The notes beneath the pieces were generated by a model, which saw only the letters and a list, made by a program, of their open reading frames with translations, was not told the DNA's origin and made no database searches. A stretch of DNA of 64,000 bases from CAVYXK01 sp963772445 (GTDB taxonomy: Bacteria > Pseudomonadota > Alphaproteobacteria > Acetobacterales > Acetobacteraceae), in NCBI GenBank assembly GCA_963772445.1, contig CAVYXK010000014.1, positions 1,016,180 to 1,080,179 on the forward strand, in the 5' to 3' direction. The translations under genes and the position numbers were made by a program. This document shows positions 54,456-63,755 of this stretch, piece after piece. Each line of letters starts with the position of its first letter. Position 1 is the first letter of the stretch.

Positions 54456-55085
54456 TCAGCCGTCGGGCGGTGCGCAACGTGAACGCGCCAGTGCGCGGAG
54501 GAAGGCGTGCCAATGGTATGGCCGCCGTAGCGAAAGTCCGGCGTTCGCATAGCTGCTGGCGACAAGTATGCGATCTGTATCTGCGCTTTCCAGCCAGAAA
54601 GCGTAAAGGCCCATCCCTGGTACGATCAGCAGCCGGATCAGATCGTCTTCGCCGATGCCAGCGAGACGATCGATGCGCTTGATAGCCGCGTCGATGGCAG
54701 CAGCGATCGGGGAGAAGGTCACACTTTTCACGCGCCAGCGTTCCCGACCGGCTTTGCTCACCTCGCGAATCAACTCAGCGAAGCCTACGGCGGCGACGGC
54801 CGCAGAGCGAATCTGATGGTGCCAGTAACGAGTATTTTCGGCATATTCGATTAGGCGCTGCCCGGCGTGCATTCCGATCAGGCCGTCGCGAACAGCGCGC
54901 ATCGCGACGGCCCCCAGCGCCCATACCTGGAAGCTTTCGCAGAGTATCGGGGATGCCGCCGCGCCGTGCGTCGCCGCCCACCAGCTTTCCTTCGCTTCCG
55001 GCCCGAGCGGACGCGAAATATCGCGCCCCACCTGGCGCGACAGCGCGCTCAAACTTGGCTGAGGGATAGAGTGCGCGCGGGCCAC
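54456..55085 (-). CDS. helical protein of unknown function (fourth gene of the DUF900 operon)
   Basis: 209 residues, largely alpha-helical: MARAHSIPQPSLSALSRQVG, then FQVWALGAVAMRAVRDGLIG, YWHHQIRSAAVAAVGFAELI. No membrane segment or signal peptide is obvious and no family is recognised. It begins 10 bases after the C39-like gene stop on the same strand and is surely co-transcribed. The end of the gene seems normal; the following 200 bases hold remnants only. Confidence 0.6.
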   Translation of the reverse strand: MARAHSIPQPSLSALSRQVGRDISRPLGPEAKESWWAATHGAAASPILCESFQVWALGAVAMRAVRDGLIGMHAGQRLIEYAENTRYWHHQIRSAAVAAVGFAELIREVSKAGRERWRVKSVTFSPIAAAIDAAIKRIDRLAGIGEDDLIRLLIVPGMGLYAFWLESADTDRILVASSYANAGLSLRRPYHWHAFLRALARSRCAPPDG

Positions 55086-55095
55086 GTTTTATCTC

Positions 55096-55677
55096 CTAAT
55101 GCCGAAAGGAATATCCGACCCGATAGAAGGTGCGTGTCCAGTTCCCGCCGTCGATACTGAACAGCTCGTTGTATCCTTTCGTGCATCGACCAACCTTAGG
55201 GTCGTAGACGAGGAAGGAGCCGTTTTGCCGGTCGCAGCCAACCAACAGGACGACGTGCGCTACCTGGCCGCCGTTGAATTCGATATAGATCATTACTGGC
55301 CGTAGGTTGTCGAGGATCTCCTGACAGAGCAGCTCTAATTCCATGAATTTATCCAGTCGCTCGCACGTCTCGTTAATCAGCTCGAAAATGGCGCAGTCCG
55401 GCCAGCACGGCTGATCGAGTTCCATCTGCCCCTGGGGCGTGCACTTGCCCGTTGCGATGACCTCCCGAGCCACGTCTGCGAGCGTGACGGGAAGCCCAGA
55501 GCCCTGCTCCGGAAAGAAATCGTGCACGGCCTTCGTCACCATAGTGCAGCACGCGGCCCAGCAAAGATTCTGATACGGAGCTTGCGAGATGAATTCTATC
55601 GGTAGGCTCGGCATGGCAGGCGTACGCGAGGCGAGAGCGATCGGCGTTGCCGCTCCGTCCTGGACCGCGAGTGGCAT
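55096..55677 (-). CDS. papain-like/C39-like cysteine protease
   Basis: 193 residues from the ATG at 55677, preceded by GGAGG. Core: LPIEFISQAPYQNLCWAACC (active-site Cys in QNLCWAA), VTLADVAREVIATGKCTPQG, and GGQVAHVVLLVGCDRQNGSF with the catalytic His; an Asp follows in VYDPKVGR. The layout matches 'papain-like cysteine protease AvrRpt2/C39_2' proteins of bacteria. No signal peptide is seen. Six or more extra cysteines occur in the middle (CTPQGQMELDQPCWPDC). It sits between a lipoprotein and a helical protein in a minus-strand operon; its substrate may be a partner of this operon (inference). Confidence 0.75.
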   Translation of the reverse strand: MPLAVQDGAATPIALASRTPAMPSLPIEFISQAPYQNLCWAACCTMVTKAVHDFFPEQGSGLPVTLADVAREVIATGKCTPQGQMELDQPCWPDCAIFELINETCERLDKFMELELLCQEILDNLRPVMIYIEFNGGQVAHVVLLVGCDRQNGSFLVYDPKVGRCTKGYNELFSIDGGNWTRTFYRVGYSFRH

Positions 55678-55685
55678 AGGACCTC

Positions 55686-56504
55686 CTACGGCGTCGGGGC
55701 CGATGTTTGCGAAGCTGCGCAGGAAGGGAGAACGGACAATGCGGGCGACGGTTGATCCTCGAATGCAACGAGCCGACACAGGCCCGTCAGCACGCCATTC
55801 ACGTACCGGAACTCATAGAGACCCGCGGAGAGGAGCTGCGGTGCTGACGGCACTGCGGTCGGCGGTCCCGGCAATGCGCCCGGCCTTGCGGCCGCCGCCG
55901 CGCCGGCTTTCGGCGCGCCGCCGCCGACGAAGGCACCGGCCAGCGACGCGATCGCACTGATGGTTTCCGCGACCTGCTGGTTGCTGTTGCCTTGCAGCGA
56001 GGTCAGCAGCCAGCCGTCCTGCAACGTGGCGCCCATCGTCACTGTACCAAAAAGTCCCGGAGATTCCGAGATCGCCATCGCGTGGCTCATGTCCGGCAAG
56101 TAGATCAGTTTCGCCACGTACTGATCGCTGACGGCCTGATAGCTCGTATCGGTCGTCGGCGATTGGCCGGTGGGCGTGCTGGGTCCGTTGCTGCCGTTCG
56201 GCGTCGTCGTCCCATTGGGTGGCGCCGGCGGCATCGCCCCGGCGGGGGGCGCCCCGATATGCGCCGGCGGCGGGTTCTGTCCGCCGAGATTGGGATTTTG
56301 GTTTCCTGTGTTGCTAGCCGGTACCCGCATCACCAGCAAGTACGGTTTGGGTGCGTAATATCGTAGTCCTTCGGGTTGCGCCGTCGCGTTCCCGTTGACA
56401 TCCAGCGGATGGATGGAAACTTTAGCGCAGCCGGCAACCATCAATGCGGATAGAGCGGCACCCATCGCAAGCCTTGTCCGCCTGACCTGTTGCGGACACA
56501 TCAT
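55686..56504 (-). CDS. proline-rich lipoprotein
   Basis: 272 residues. A lipoprotein signal peptide ends in the lipobox ALMVAGC (Cys about residue 26). A Pro/Asn/Gly-rich linker (GNQNPNLGGQNPPPAHIGAP) leads into two beta-rich segments: SYQAVSDQYVAKLIYLPDMS and VTMGATLQDGWLLTSLQGNS, with a final LLSAGLYEFRYVNGVLTGLC. Likely anchored in the outer membrane or inner-membrane periplasmic face. It lies 8 bases before the protease start and 87 bases after the hydrolase gene, so it belongs to the same operon. Confidence 0.75.
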   Translation of the reverse strand: MMCPQQVRRTRLAMGAALSALMVAGCAKVSIHPLDVNGNATAQPEGLRYYAPKPYLLVMRVPASNTGNQNPNLGGQNPPPAHIGAPPAGAMPPAPPNGTTTPNGSNGPSTPTGQSPTTDTSYQAVSDQYVAKLIYLPDMSHAMAISESPGLFGTVTMGATLQDGWLLTSLQGNSNQQVAETISAIASLAGAFVGGGAPKAGAAAAARPGALPGPPTAVPSAPQLLSAGLYEFRYVNGVLTGLCRLVAFEDQPSPALSVLPSCAASQTSAPTP

Positions 56505-57431
56505 TTGGCCCCCTGATTTGGTTGCGCCAGCGCGAAGTGTCAGTTTAACCCTATGTAGTTAATCCCAAATTCCCCGGGTGGGTGCCCTGTTCAAACCGCT
56601 GCTACGATGAGTGACCGGACCTCTGGCGATTGCCGATAGTACTGGTGTGAAGTAAGAAAATCGACCTTGTAATCCCGGTACTGCGTGCAATCCACCATCT
56701 GGTATTGTTCCGCCGGGAACAACGTCGTATCCGACCGATCGCGCGGCCCATCCTGCCCGAGCCGCTGGGCCCCGAGATTTACCACTCTACTGAGCTGGAG
56801 CACCTCATCGGCATGGCTGTAGTAAATTGACACCCTGTCGGCCAATCTTGTGAGACCGCTGAGGCGGCCAAGATTCGGTTGGCCGAAGGTGTCGTATTCG
56901 CAGTCTCCCGCGGCCAGCAGTACCACATCGAATATCTTGTCGTCGCCGTTCCCGTGAAGGAACCAGTTCTCGACCGCCGACTGTAGCGCCAGGTTCCCCA
57001 TGCTATGAGCCAGCAGGACAGCACGCTGGCCGGCCCGACGGGCCACCCGAAGAATCGGACTCAGGTTTTCGAGGAAGGCCATCAGATGGAGGCCGGAGTT
57101 ACGGGCCATCTGCTGGTCGAACCGGTAATCGCTGTCGAGAAACGGGAACCCGATGAGTTGCCCCTTCGATGGCCAGCTGAAGGCGACGACCGCCATGTCC
57201 GCCAGCGCAACATGCGAGGCGGCCAGCCATTCCCAGTTGAAGGCCGCGCGCGTGATGGCATCCGAGAAAGTATTGTCAAACCCGTGGACAAAGACCAGAA
57301 GGTTGCGGCCGGCCCTCGATATGTCTCCGATTGCTTCCTCCGAGAAGCGGCCCTGGACGACACCGTTTATGTCAGTCACCACGCCTTGATTGTCAGTCCC
57401 TATGTCCACATCGTTGACGAAAGCTGTTCCG

Positions 57432-57440
57432 TAGGTGATC
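57432..57440. repeat. 9-bp target-site duplication of composite copy B (left)
   Basis: GTAGGTGAT, identical to 61195-61203, directly outside the terminal inverted repeat CTCAAACATCCCC. Confidence 0.93.
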
Positions 57441-58461
57441 TCAAACATCCCCTCATTTTCCGTATGACATAAAAGAATCGGGCGACCGTAGAGGCGATTC
57501 CAAAAAGAATCGTGAAGCCGCCGCAGATGATGGATCCTTGCGAAGTCGCGAAAGTAGTTCCGCGCTCCCCGCAGACCGGCGAGTCTGCCTCCCGACACCG
57601 ATTCGGGAGCTACCCATGGTCATCCGGGAGCGCGTTTCGTACAAGGGAATTCGCGACCTGCTTGGCGGCTTGCTGGAGCAGGACCTTCACGCCAAGCGTG
57701 TCAATTCTCTATGCGACGCCACGCTTGGCGTGTTGCACAGCGGCTCCCTGGCTATCTGTGCCATCGGCCAAGGCCTCGCCGCGGCGCGTAGTTTGAAGCC
57801 CAAGCACGCGATCAAGCAGGTCGACCGATTGCTCTCCAATACTGCCATCAGCGTCGACGATATTCTGGTGCGCTGGGTGCCCTTCGTCATCGGCGCACGC
57901 AGCTCCATCGTGGTGGCCATGGATTGGACCGACTTCGACGCCGACAACCAGGCCACCATCATGCTGGCCCTGATCAGCGACCACGGTCGCTCGACACCCC
58001 TGGTATGGCTGACCGTCGACAAGAGCACGCTCAAGGAGCGCCGCGGCTTCTACGAGCATCGCGTGCTGGTCCGGCTGGCCGAGCTGCTGCCGGCGGGGGT
58101 CAAGGTGTGCATCGTGGCCGACCGCGGCTTCGGCGATCAGAAACTGTACAAGATGCTGACCGAAGAGCTGTATTATTTCGACTACGTCATCCGCTTCCGT
58201 GGCAACATCACCGTGACCAGCGCCACCGGTGAGACGCGCACCGCGGCCGACTGGGTGCAGGCCGGCGGACGCGCCCGGGTGCTGCGCGGCGCCGAGGTCA
58301 CCGCCGATCGCTACCGGGTGGGAAGCGTGGTCTGTGTCCAGGATCCGGATATGAAGCAAGCCTGGTGCCTGGCCGCCAGCAGCACCGATGCCACGGCCAA
58401 GCAACTGACCGGCCTGTACGGCCGTCGCTGGGGAATTGAGATCGACCAGGCATGGCGACTC

Positions 58462-60603
58462 TCAAGACTTTACAGGGTCAGGAGAGCCCGCCACGACGAT
58501 TGGCGGCGGCCGACGACGCCATGGCGGGGGAGTCGCGCGAGCCAGCTTAAGGGCGGCAATCATGGCATCATCGGCGTGCACCAATTTGAACGTCGTGCCC
58601 TGGTGGCGAACCGCTCGACTGCGCAGACGTCCCTCCTGGACCCAGCTGTAGAGGGTCGATTTTGGCATAGCGAGATGCCGAGCCAATTCGGTAATCGTCC
58701 ACTCCTCGGGCTGACGTTCAATGACCACAGGTCGCCGTTTGTGCCCAACGATTTCGACTTTGCTGAGGAGACGCTTAACCATCAACGCGGTGAATGTGTC
58801 ACGTCGCTTAGGTGGTCGCCAACCTTCCTGGTTGAGGATTTCCGCGATCGCTGCATGGCGCTTCCCAGCACGCCGCAGCTCGGCTGCACGGGCGGTCAGT
58901 TGGTGGTAAGTGCTGAGTTGGTCGAGACGAGCAACCGGTCGAACCAGCTGGTGCGAGGTTTGGTGGCCACCGTGCCAATGACAGCTCACGCGGACTTGCT
59001 CCGTGCCGTCGATGACTTCAACCAACACCCGTTCGAGCAGCAGGCGAACCAGGGCTTGTCGCTCTTCCTGAGTGGCGGCTGCCCAGACGCCGGGTAAGTC
59101 GTGTGCCAGTTGGCGAATTCCTGCAACTTCGGCTGCGGTCAAGCTCCGCGGCTGGTCACGCTGGAAACGTTCATAGTCCCCTGCCAGGCGTGCCTGCTCG
59201 GCCAGCGCCTGCTCCCATTGGCGTTCGAGAGTACGGCCCACCAGTCGGTTCTCCGGTTCTATGGCATCGAATTGCCGGCGGGCTCGTTGCGCCTGGTAGC
59301 CTGCTCGTTCGAGCCGATGGCGCCACTGAGCGTCCAGCGCCGCGCGCTCGCGTTCCAGCTCGCCGGCCGCCAGCAAGCTTACCTCCAGCGCAGCCGGCTC
59401 GAGCGCCTCCACCACAAGCCGGCTTATCAGAGCATCAAGCGGCGCCGCCTTGAGCGTCTGGCAGACCGGTCCAGCGTAGTCGCTGGCCAAGTGGATACAT
59501 ACGTAGCGCGGAGCGGTGCCGTTTTGGTTGTACTGGGCGGTCATTCGTAGACCGCACCGACGGCAGATCAGCAGCCCAGACAGCAAGGCCTGGCCGGCGC
59601 GTGGCACTCCAGAGACCGTCGCCTTGTTCGACCGAAGCTGCGTTTGATTGCGCTGATACTGTTCCCAACTGATGTAAGCTGGAAGACGGTCCGGCAGAAA
59701 CACCTCGGCTTCCTCCGGAGGGCTGGAGCGCCGTCCAGTACCCGGTCGCCCTGGTTTGCGCCGGCGTGGATCAGACGCTCGCCGGCCATATAGGTAGACA
59801 CCCGCATAGGTCGGATTGTGCAACAGATCATTCAGCGAAACCCGGTTGGGGCGATGCCATTCCAACTCGCCCTTGTTGGTGCCGCCCTGCGTGCGCACCG
59901 GCATCCCGATGTCATGATCGACCAAGTAGCGCAGCACCTTGCCAATGGTGCGAAACCGATCGAACAGGTCGAATACCAGCCGGATCGTCGCCTGCGCCTG
60001 TTCGTCGGGCTCCAGGACGACTTCCCCCGACGGACGCCGCAGATATCCCATCGGTACCGTCTTGCCGAGTTCGCCGCGACGGGCCTTCGCTCGCCGCCCC
60101 TCTAACATCCGCGCCTTGATGATGTGAAGTTCGGCCTCAGACATGGTACCCTTTAAGCCCAGCAGCAGGCGATCGTTAAAATTACCCGCATCGTACACGC
60201 CTTCGGAATCCGCAATCAACGTGTCGAACAACGCGCAGATCTCCAGCAGCTGATGCCAATCCCGGCATGATCGGGCGAGCCGCGACATCTCCACCCCCAG
60301 CACAATGCCGACATGGCCGAGACCGACCTCTGCCACCAGACGCTGGAAGCCGGGACGGCCCTCGATCGAGGCACCAGACCGCCCCAAATCATCGTCGATC
60401 ACCACGATCGATGCGCGGTCCCAGCCAAGCTGCAGCGCCCGATCCACCAGAGCATATTGCAGCCGCGTCGATTCTTGGTGTCGCTCAACCTGCTGAAGCG
60501 TGGACTGGCGAATGTAGACTATCGCCATCCGCTCCCGATGCCGACGGTGGATCTTGTCCGACACCATGCCGTGGGGCGCCGGACACCAAACCTCGCTCAC
60601 CAT
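58462..60603 (-). CDS. large serine recombinase (copy B)
   Basis: 713 residues from the ATG at 60603, nearly identical to copy A (differences seen: Glu for Gly before IVGHKRRP, and Lys for Glu near the C-terminus). Nucleophile Ser34 in VYIRQST, Recombinase domain, zinc beta-ribbon and the C-terminal HTH are all present, so both copies look functional. Frame integrity over 2.1 kb in both copies suggests selection or very recent spread. Confidence 0.92.
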   Translation of the reverse strand: MVSEVWCPAPHGMVSDKIHRRHRERMAIVYIRQSTLQQVERHQESTRLQYALVDRALQLGWDRASIVVIDDDLGRSGASIEGRPGFQRLVAEVGLGHVGIVLGVEMSRLARSCRDWHQLLEICALFDTLIADSEGVYDAGNFNDRLLLGLKGTMSEAELHIIKARMLEGRRAKARRGELGKTVPMGYLRRPSGEVVLEPDEQAQATIRLVFDLFDRFRTIGKVLRYLVDHDIGMPVRTQGGTNKGELEWHRPNRVSLNDLLHNPTYAGVYLYGRRASDPRRRKPGRPGTGRRSSPPEEAEVFLPDRLPAYISWEQYQRNQTQLRSNKATVSGVPRAGQALLSGLLICRRCGLRMTAQYNQNGTAPRYVCIHLASDYAGPVCQTLKAAPLDALISRLVVEALEPAALEVSLLAAGELERERAALDAQWRHRLERAGYQAQRARRQFDAIEPENRLVGRTLERQWEQALAEQARLAGDYERFQRDQPRSLTAAEVAGIRQLAHDLPGVWAAATQEERQALVRLLLERVLVEVIDGTEQVRVSCHWHGGHQTSHQLVRPVARLDQLSTYHQLTARAAELRRAGKRHAAIAEILNQEGWRPPKRRDTFTALMVKRLLSKVEIVGHKRRPVVIERQPEEWTITELARHLAMPKSTLYSWVQEGRLRSRAVRHQGTTFKLVHADDAMIAALKLARATPPPWRRRPPPIVVAGSPDPVKS

Positions 60604-60730
60604 GATTGGACTCCCCGGCCACAACCACCGCGCGGCTCTGGCGAAGTGTCATCAGCGTCAGTGCACGCAGCACCGTGCGTCGCCGGTCGTCGGGCAACAT
60701 CTGCCATACCGGTCGACCGGCCTCGTTCAT
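60485..60730 (-). CDS. small accessory ORF upstream of the serine recombinase (copy B)
   Basis: 81-residue ORF identical in layout to 8517-8762 (MNEAGRPVWQMLPDDRRRTV), overlapping the recombinase start in another frame. Expression not demonstrated by the sequence alone. Confidence 0.4.
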   Translation of the reverse strand: MNEAGRPVWQMLPDDRRRTVLRALTLMTLRQSRAVVVAGESNHGERGLVSGAPRHGVGQDPPSASGADGDSLHSPVHASAG

Positions 60731-61194
60731 CGCGTGATCCCAGCCAGCGAACCAGCGCTCGAAGCGCCTCGCGGCCGAGTATGGGCGGTCCCGGCAAGTC
60801 GGTTAAACTATCAGCGGTATCATGGATGGGATATCGAATGCAGCTTACGCGACAGCAAGGACCTGCGCTTCGGCATGGGTCTGGGCACCATCCGTGTCAA
60901 ATCCCCCGAGCGGCGTGACCGGCTATGGCTGATCAACGCATTCGCCGTCGTCCTGCTGACCTTGCTGGGGGCCGCCGGCGAAGCCTTGGGTTATGATCGG
61001 ATGCTCAAGACCAACACCGCCAAACGCCGTGCCCATTCGTTGTTCCGCCAGGGCTGCCTGCTCTATGACCTCATCCCGACCATGCGTGACGACTGGCTGC
61101 GCCCATTGATGCAGCGCTTCTCCCAAATGCTGCACGAGCAACCTCTCTTCGCAGACGTTTTCGGACCGGTTTGATAAATGAGGGGAGTCTTGAG

Positions 61195-61203
61195 GTAGGT
61201 GAT
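61195..61203. repeat. 9-bp target-site duplication of composite copy B (right)
   Basis: GTAGGTGAT, matching 57432-57440. It lies inside the 5' coding part of the DUF900-type gene. Confidence 0.93.
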
Positions 61204-61486
61204 GGCATCCGGACGCGATGGTGCCACCATCGACGCCTCATACCCGTTGATCGCGTCGTCAGCGTTCGCGGCAACCCGATTGGTGGCGAAGAACACGGTT
61301 GTCGGCATGAGCGCGGCCCTCTCGATCCGAGATCACAAAGCGGCACGGCTGGATTTAATCCGGGATTGACTTTGCCGGGCTATCTTCTGGATTGCAACTG
61401 CCTTTGGCGTGGCTATTGCTGTCCCCGGCGAGCGCCAGGGGCTAGCCCATGTTTCCCCTTCGGGTCCGGCAGGCTGAGCCGGTCCC

Positions 61487-63460
61487 ATTGATTTTGCTTG
61501 ATCCGGAGGTCGTTTTCCCGGTTTTTCGCGAAAACGTAGTGACAGAGATTCGCTGAAATTGGCGAATTTTCCTGCTTGCAGCACTCGGATTCTTATTGCT
61601 ATCCGCAGGGCCAGATATTGGGGAAGCGATGTTCCTGCGCGTGGTTCGCGCCGCCGGCGGCGCCGGGGTGACGCACGAGTATGTGCGCGTCGTCGAAGCC
61701 TTTCGCGAGAAGGGCAAGACACGGCATCGCACCATTCTCAATCTCGGTCGCCGCGACGTGCTGGCGGCGCATCTCGACCTCGGCAAGCTGACGCGCCTGT
61801 TGCACGGCGAGGCGGTCGCTGCCGCCCCCGCCAGCGACCTCCGGCCCGATCAGGTGCAGGCGGTCGCGGCCTGGGATTGGGGACCGACGCTGGTGGCGCG
61901 CCACTTGTGGCGCGAGCTCGGGCTCGAGGCGACACTCGACCGGCTGAGCAGGCCCGGCCATCGCGATGTCAGCACGCTGAGCGACCGTGCTTTGCTGCTG
62001 GTGGTCAATCGCCTCACCGCACCCGGCAGCGAGCATGGGCTGGCGCGTTGGCTGGAGACCGACTTCGTCTGCGATCGCGACGGTCGGCGTTGGCTGGCGC
62101 AATGGCGCGACGAGACCAGGCGCAAAGCCAGCCGGACGCCGCGGGTGCAGGTCGAGCTGCGCCAGCTCAAACAGTGGTACCGAACGCTTGACCAATTGCT
62201 CAAACGCAAGGCGGCGATCGAGCATGCGCTCTATCTCAGGCTGCGTGATCTGTTCTCGCTGCAGATCGACGTGGTGTTCTACGACCTCACCTTCGACCTA
62301 TTTCGAAGGCAAGGGACCAGCGGAGCTCGGCGCGCATGGCCACAGCCGCGATGGCAAGCCGCGCAACCCGCAGGTGTTGGTCGGCCTGGTCTTGGTCGAC
62401 GGCTGGCCGATCGCGCACCACGTGTTCGCCGGCAATCGGCGCGATGCCATGACCGTCTCCGATGTGGTGCATGATCTGGAGCAACGCTTCGGCATCAAGC
62501 GCATCGTGTTGGTGGGCGACCGCGGCATGGTTACCAGCCAGAACCTCGATGAGCTGCGCAGCGGCGGTCATGGCTATATCGTCGGTCGCAATCGCCGTCG
62601 CAGCGGCGAGATCTTCGACTATATCCAAAGCGCCACCGGAGCGTGGATCGAATGCCCGTGCGGCATCACTGCCGGCGAGAAGCCGACACCTCCAAAGACA
62701 CTGGTTCAGGAAGTCACCTCGAACAGACCCGGTGTCCGCGTGTTTGTCGTTCATTCCGAGGAGCGCCTGGCGTTCGAGCAGGCGCAACGCGTCAAGGCCA
62801 TGGATCGCGTGCGGAGCAAGCTCGACAAGCTGGCGCGTCGCGTTGCCAGCGGAAAGCTGAAAGCCCCCGAGAAGGTCGGCGCCGCTGCCGCCGCCATCCT
62901 GACCCGCCATCACGGTCACCGCTACTACGACTGGCGCTATGAGGACGGGGTTTTTCGCTTCTTCGAGCATCCCCTCCACTTCGCCAGGGAGAAGGCGTAC
63001 GAAGGCAAATACGTCATCCAGACCGAAGAACCCAATCTGTCCGCGGTTGAGGCGGTGCGCCTCTACAAAGAACTCGCCGACGTTGAACGCTCTTTTGCCA
63101 ATCTCAAAGACGTCATTGACATGCGGCCGATCTATCATCAGACTGACGCCCGTGTGCAGGCCCACATCTTCGTCGCCGCATTAGCTCACTTGCTGCACCG
63201 GGCCATCGAAAAGAAGCTCAAGGCTGCACATCTCGACCTCTCCGCAACCGAGGCATTGACGGCTCTCAAATCTGTCCGAGTGGTCGATATCGATCTCGGC
63301 AACGGCACCACAAAACGGTCGGTCACACGGGGCACACAGCGCGCCGCCGCGGTGCTCAGCGCCCTCGGCATCACCGAGCTTGATCCGCCAGTCCCGCCAA
63401 AATCGGCCCAAACCGTGATGTAGTGCCAAACCGTCTCGCCAGGCCAAGCAAAATCAACGA
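61487..63460. mobile_element. IS1634-type element
   Basis: About 2 kb between TTGATTTTGCTTGATCCGG near 61490 and, read inward from about 63455, TTGATTTTGCTTGGCCTGG. It holds one frameshifted transposase gene. Exact ends and target duplication were not fixed. It lies just upstream of the DUF900-type gene, where it may have displaced the promoter. Confidence 0.65.
61629..63423 (+). pseudogene. IS1634 family transposase, frameshifted
   Basis: First frame from MFLRVVRAAGGAGVTHEYVR, with KTRHRTILNLGRRDVLAAHL and ALLLVVNRLTAPGSEHGLAR, to DVVFYDLT near 62289. An extra T (CTCACCTTCGACC for CTCACCTCGACC) shifts the frame to TYFEGKGPAELGAHGHSRDG; the expected join is YDLTSTYFEG, the first catalytic Asp block of the family. 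The second frame continues with RIVLVGDRGMVTSQNLDELR (second Asp) and KELADVERSFANLKDVIDMR (Glu) to 63423. Length of about 598 residues is normal when rejoined. Programmed frameshifting is possible but not typical of this family. Confidence 0.85.
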
Positions 63461-63755
63461 CTTATGAGCGCGCAAGGGAAACATGGGCTTCTGTAATGGG
63501 GCCGCTGGTGTCAAGACCCTCGTTAACGCATCACGCCGCAGGGCTCGGGCTTCTGTTCGTGGTCGGCGTTGGAGCCGCCACTTCATGCGATCAGACAGAC
63601 CGAGCGAGCCAATCTAGGGTGCGCGTGGTCCGGTGGTTGCTCCGGCCGACGCCCATGTTTGCGGCTTCACTCGATCCGCGTCCCTGCGACGGGACCTCGT
63701 TATCGAAGAGCTGTTGCGCCCTCCGTTGTCCCTCCTCCTTTTCCGGTTGAACTTA
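63461..63755. other. short stretch without a recognisable gene
   Basis: 295 bases between the IS1634-type end and the IS110-type fragment; I see only unsupported short frames. Confidence 0.5.

Larger units (their letters stand above)
58440..60837. mobile_element. nested serine-recombinase element (copy B)
   Basis: 2398 bp, same ends as copy A: GGGGAATTGA|GATCGACC (58438-58439 core) and GGATATCGA|ATGCAGC (60836-60837 core). Orientation relative to the transposase is the same as in copy A (recombinase antisense). Confidence 0.82.
57616..61174 (+). pseudogene. IS4-type transposase split by the serine-recombinase element (copy B)
   Basis: N-terminal part 57616-58439 (MVIRERVSYKGIRDLLGG ... YGRRWGIE) and C-terminal part 60838-61174 (CSLRDSKDLRFGMGLGTI ... 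ADVFGPV). Joined at GA they give 1161 bp, 386 residues in frame, one residue more than copy A. Catalytic Asp residues are in VVAMDWTDFDADN and VCIVADRGFG; the Glu codon is the one split. Both copies are interrupted at the identical position. Confidence 0.9.
57441..61194. mobile_element. composite element, copy B (inverted relative to copy A)
   Basis: 3754 bp with the same structure as 8053-11803. Terminal inverted repeats CTCAAACATCCCCTCATTT (left) and, read inward from the right, CTCAAGACTCCCCTCATTT. Flanked by perfect 9-bp repeats GTAGGTGAT, different from those of copy A, so the two copies entered their sites independently. Against copy A it has one extra codon in the transposase (ELYYFDY for ELYFDY) and only a few substitutions (for example VEIVGHK for VGIVGHK, and DPVKS for DPVES, in the recombinase). 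Confidence 0.93.
56591..61308 (-). pseudogene. DUF900-type alpha/beta hydrolase, split by composite element copy B
   Basis: The 5' piece (ATG at 61308) reads MPTTVFFATNRVAANADDAI, then SMVAPSRPDAIT, up to 61195. After the 3.75-kb composite element the frame resumes at 57440 as YGTAFVNDVDIGTDNQGVVT and continues to 56591, with LLVFVHGFDNTFSDAITRAA and the nucleophile-elbow-like VLLAHSMGNLALQSAVENWF (Ser in HSMGN) and a VSIYYSHADEVL segment near the catalytic Asp/His. These are the signatures of DUF900 (PF05990) hydrolases. Removal of the element and one GTAGGTGAT copy restores one frame of about 320 residues. It was the first gene of the operon with the lipoprotein and protease. Confidence 0.85.

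Noticed and set aside
61629..63423. Programmed frameshift in the IS1634-type transposase
   Set aside because: The site CTCACCTTCGACC lacks a slippery heptamer and an extra T explains it; treated as a mutation.
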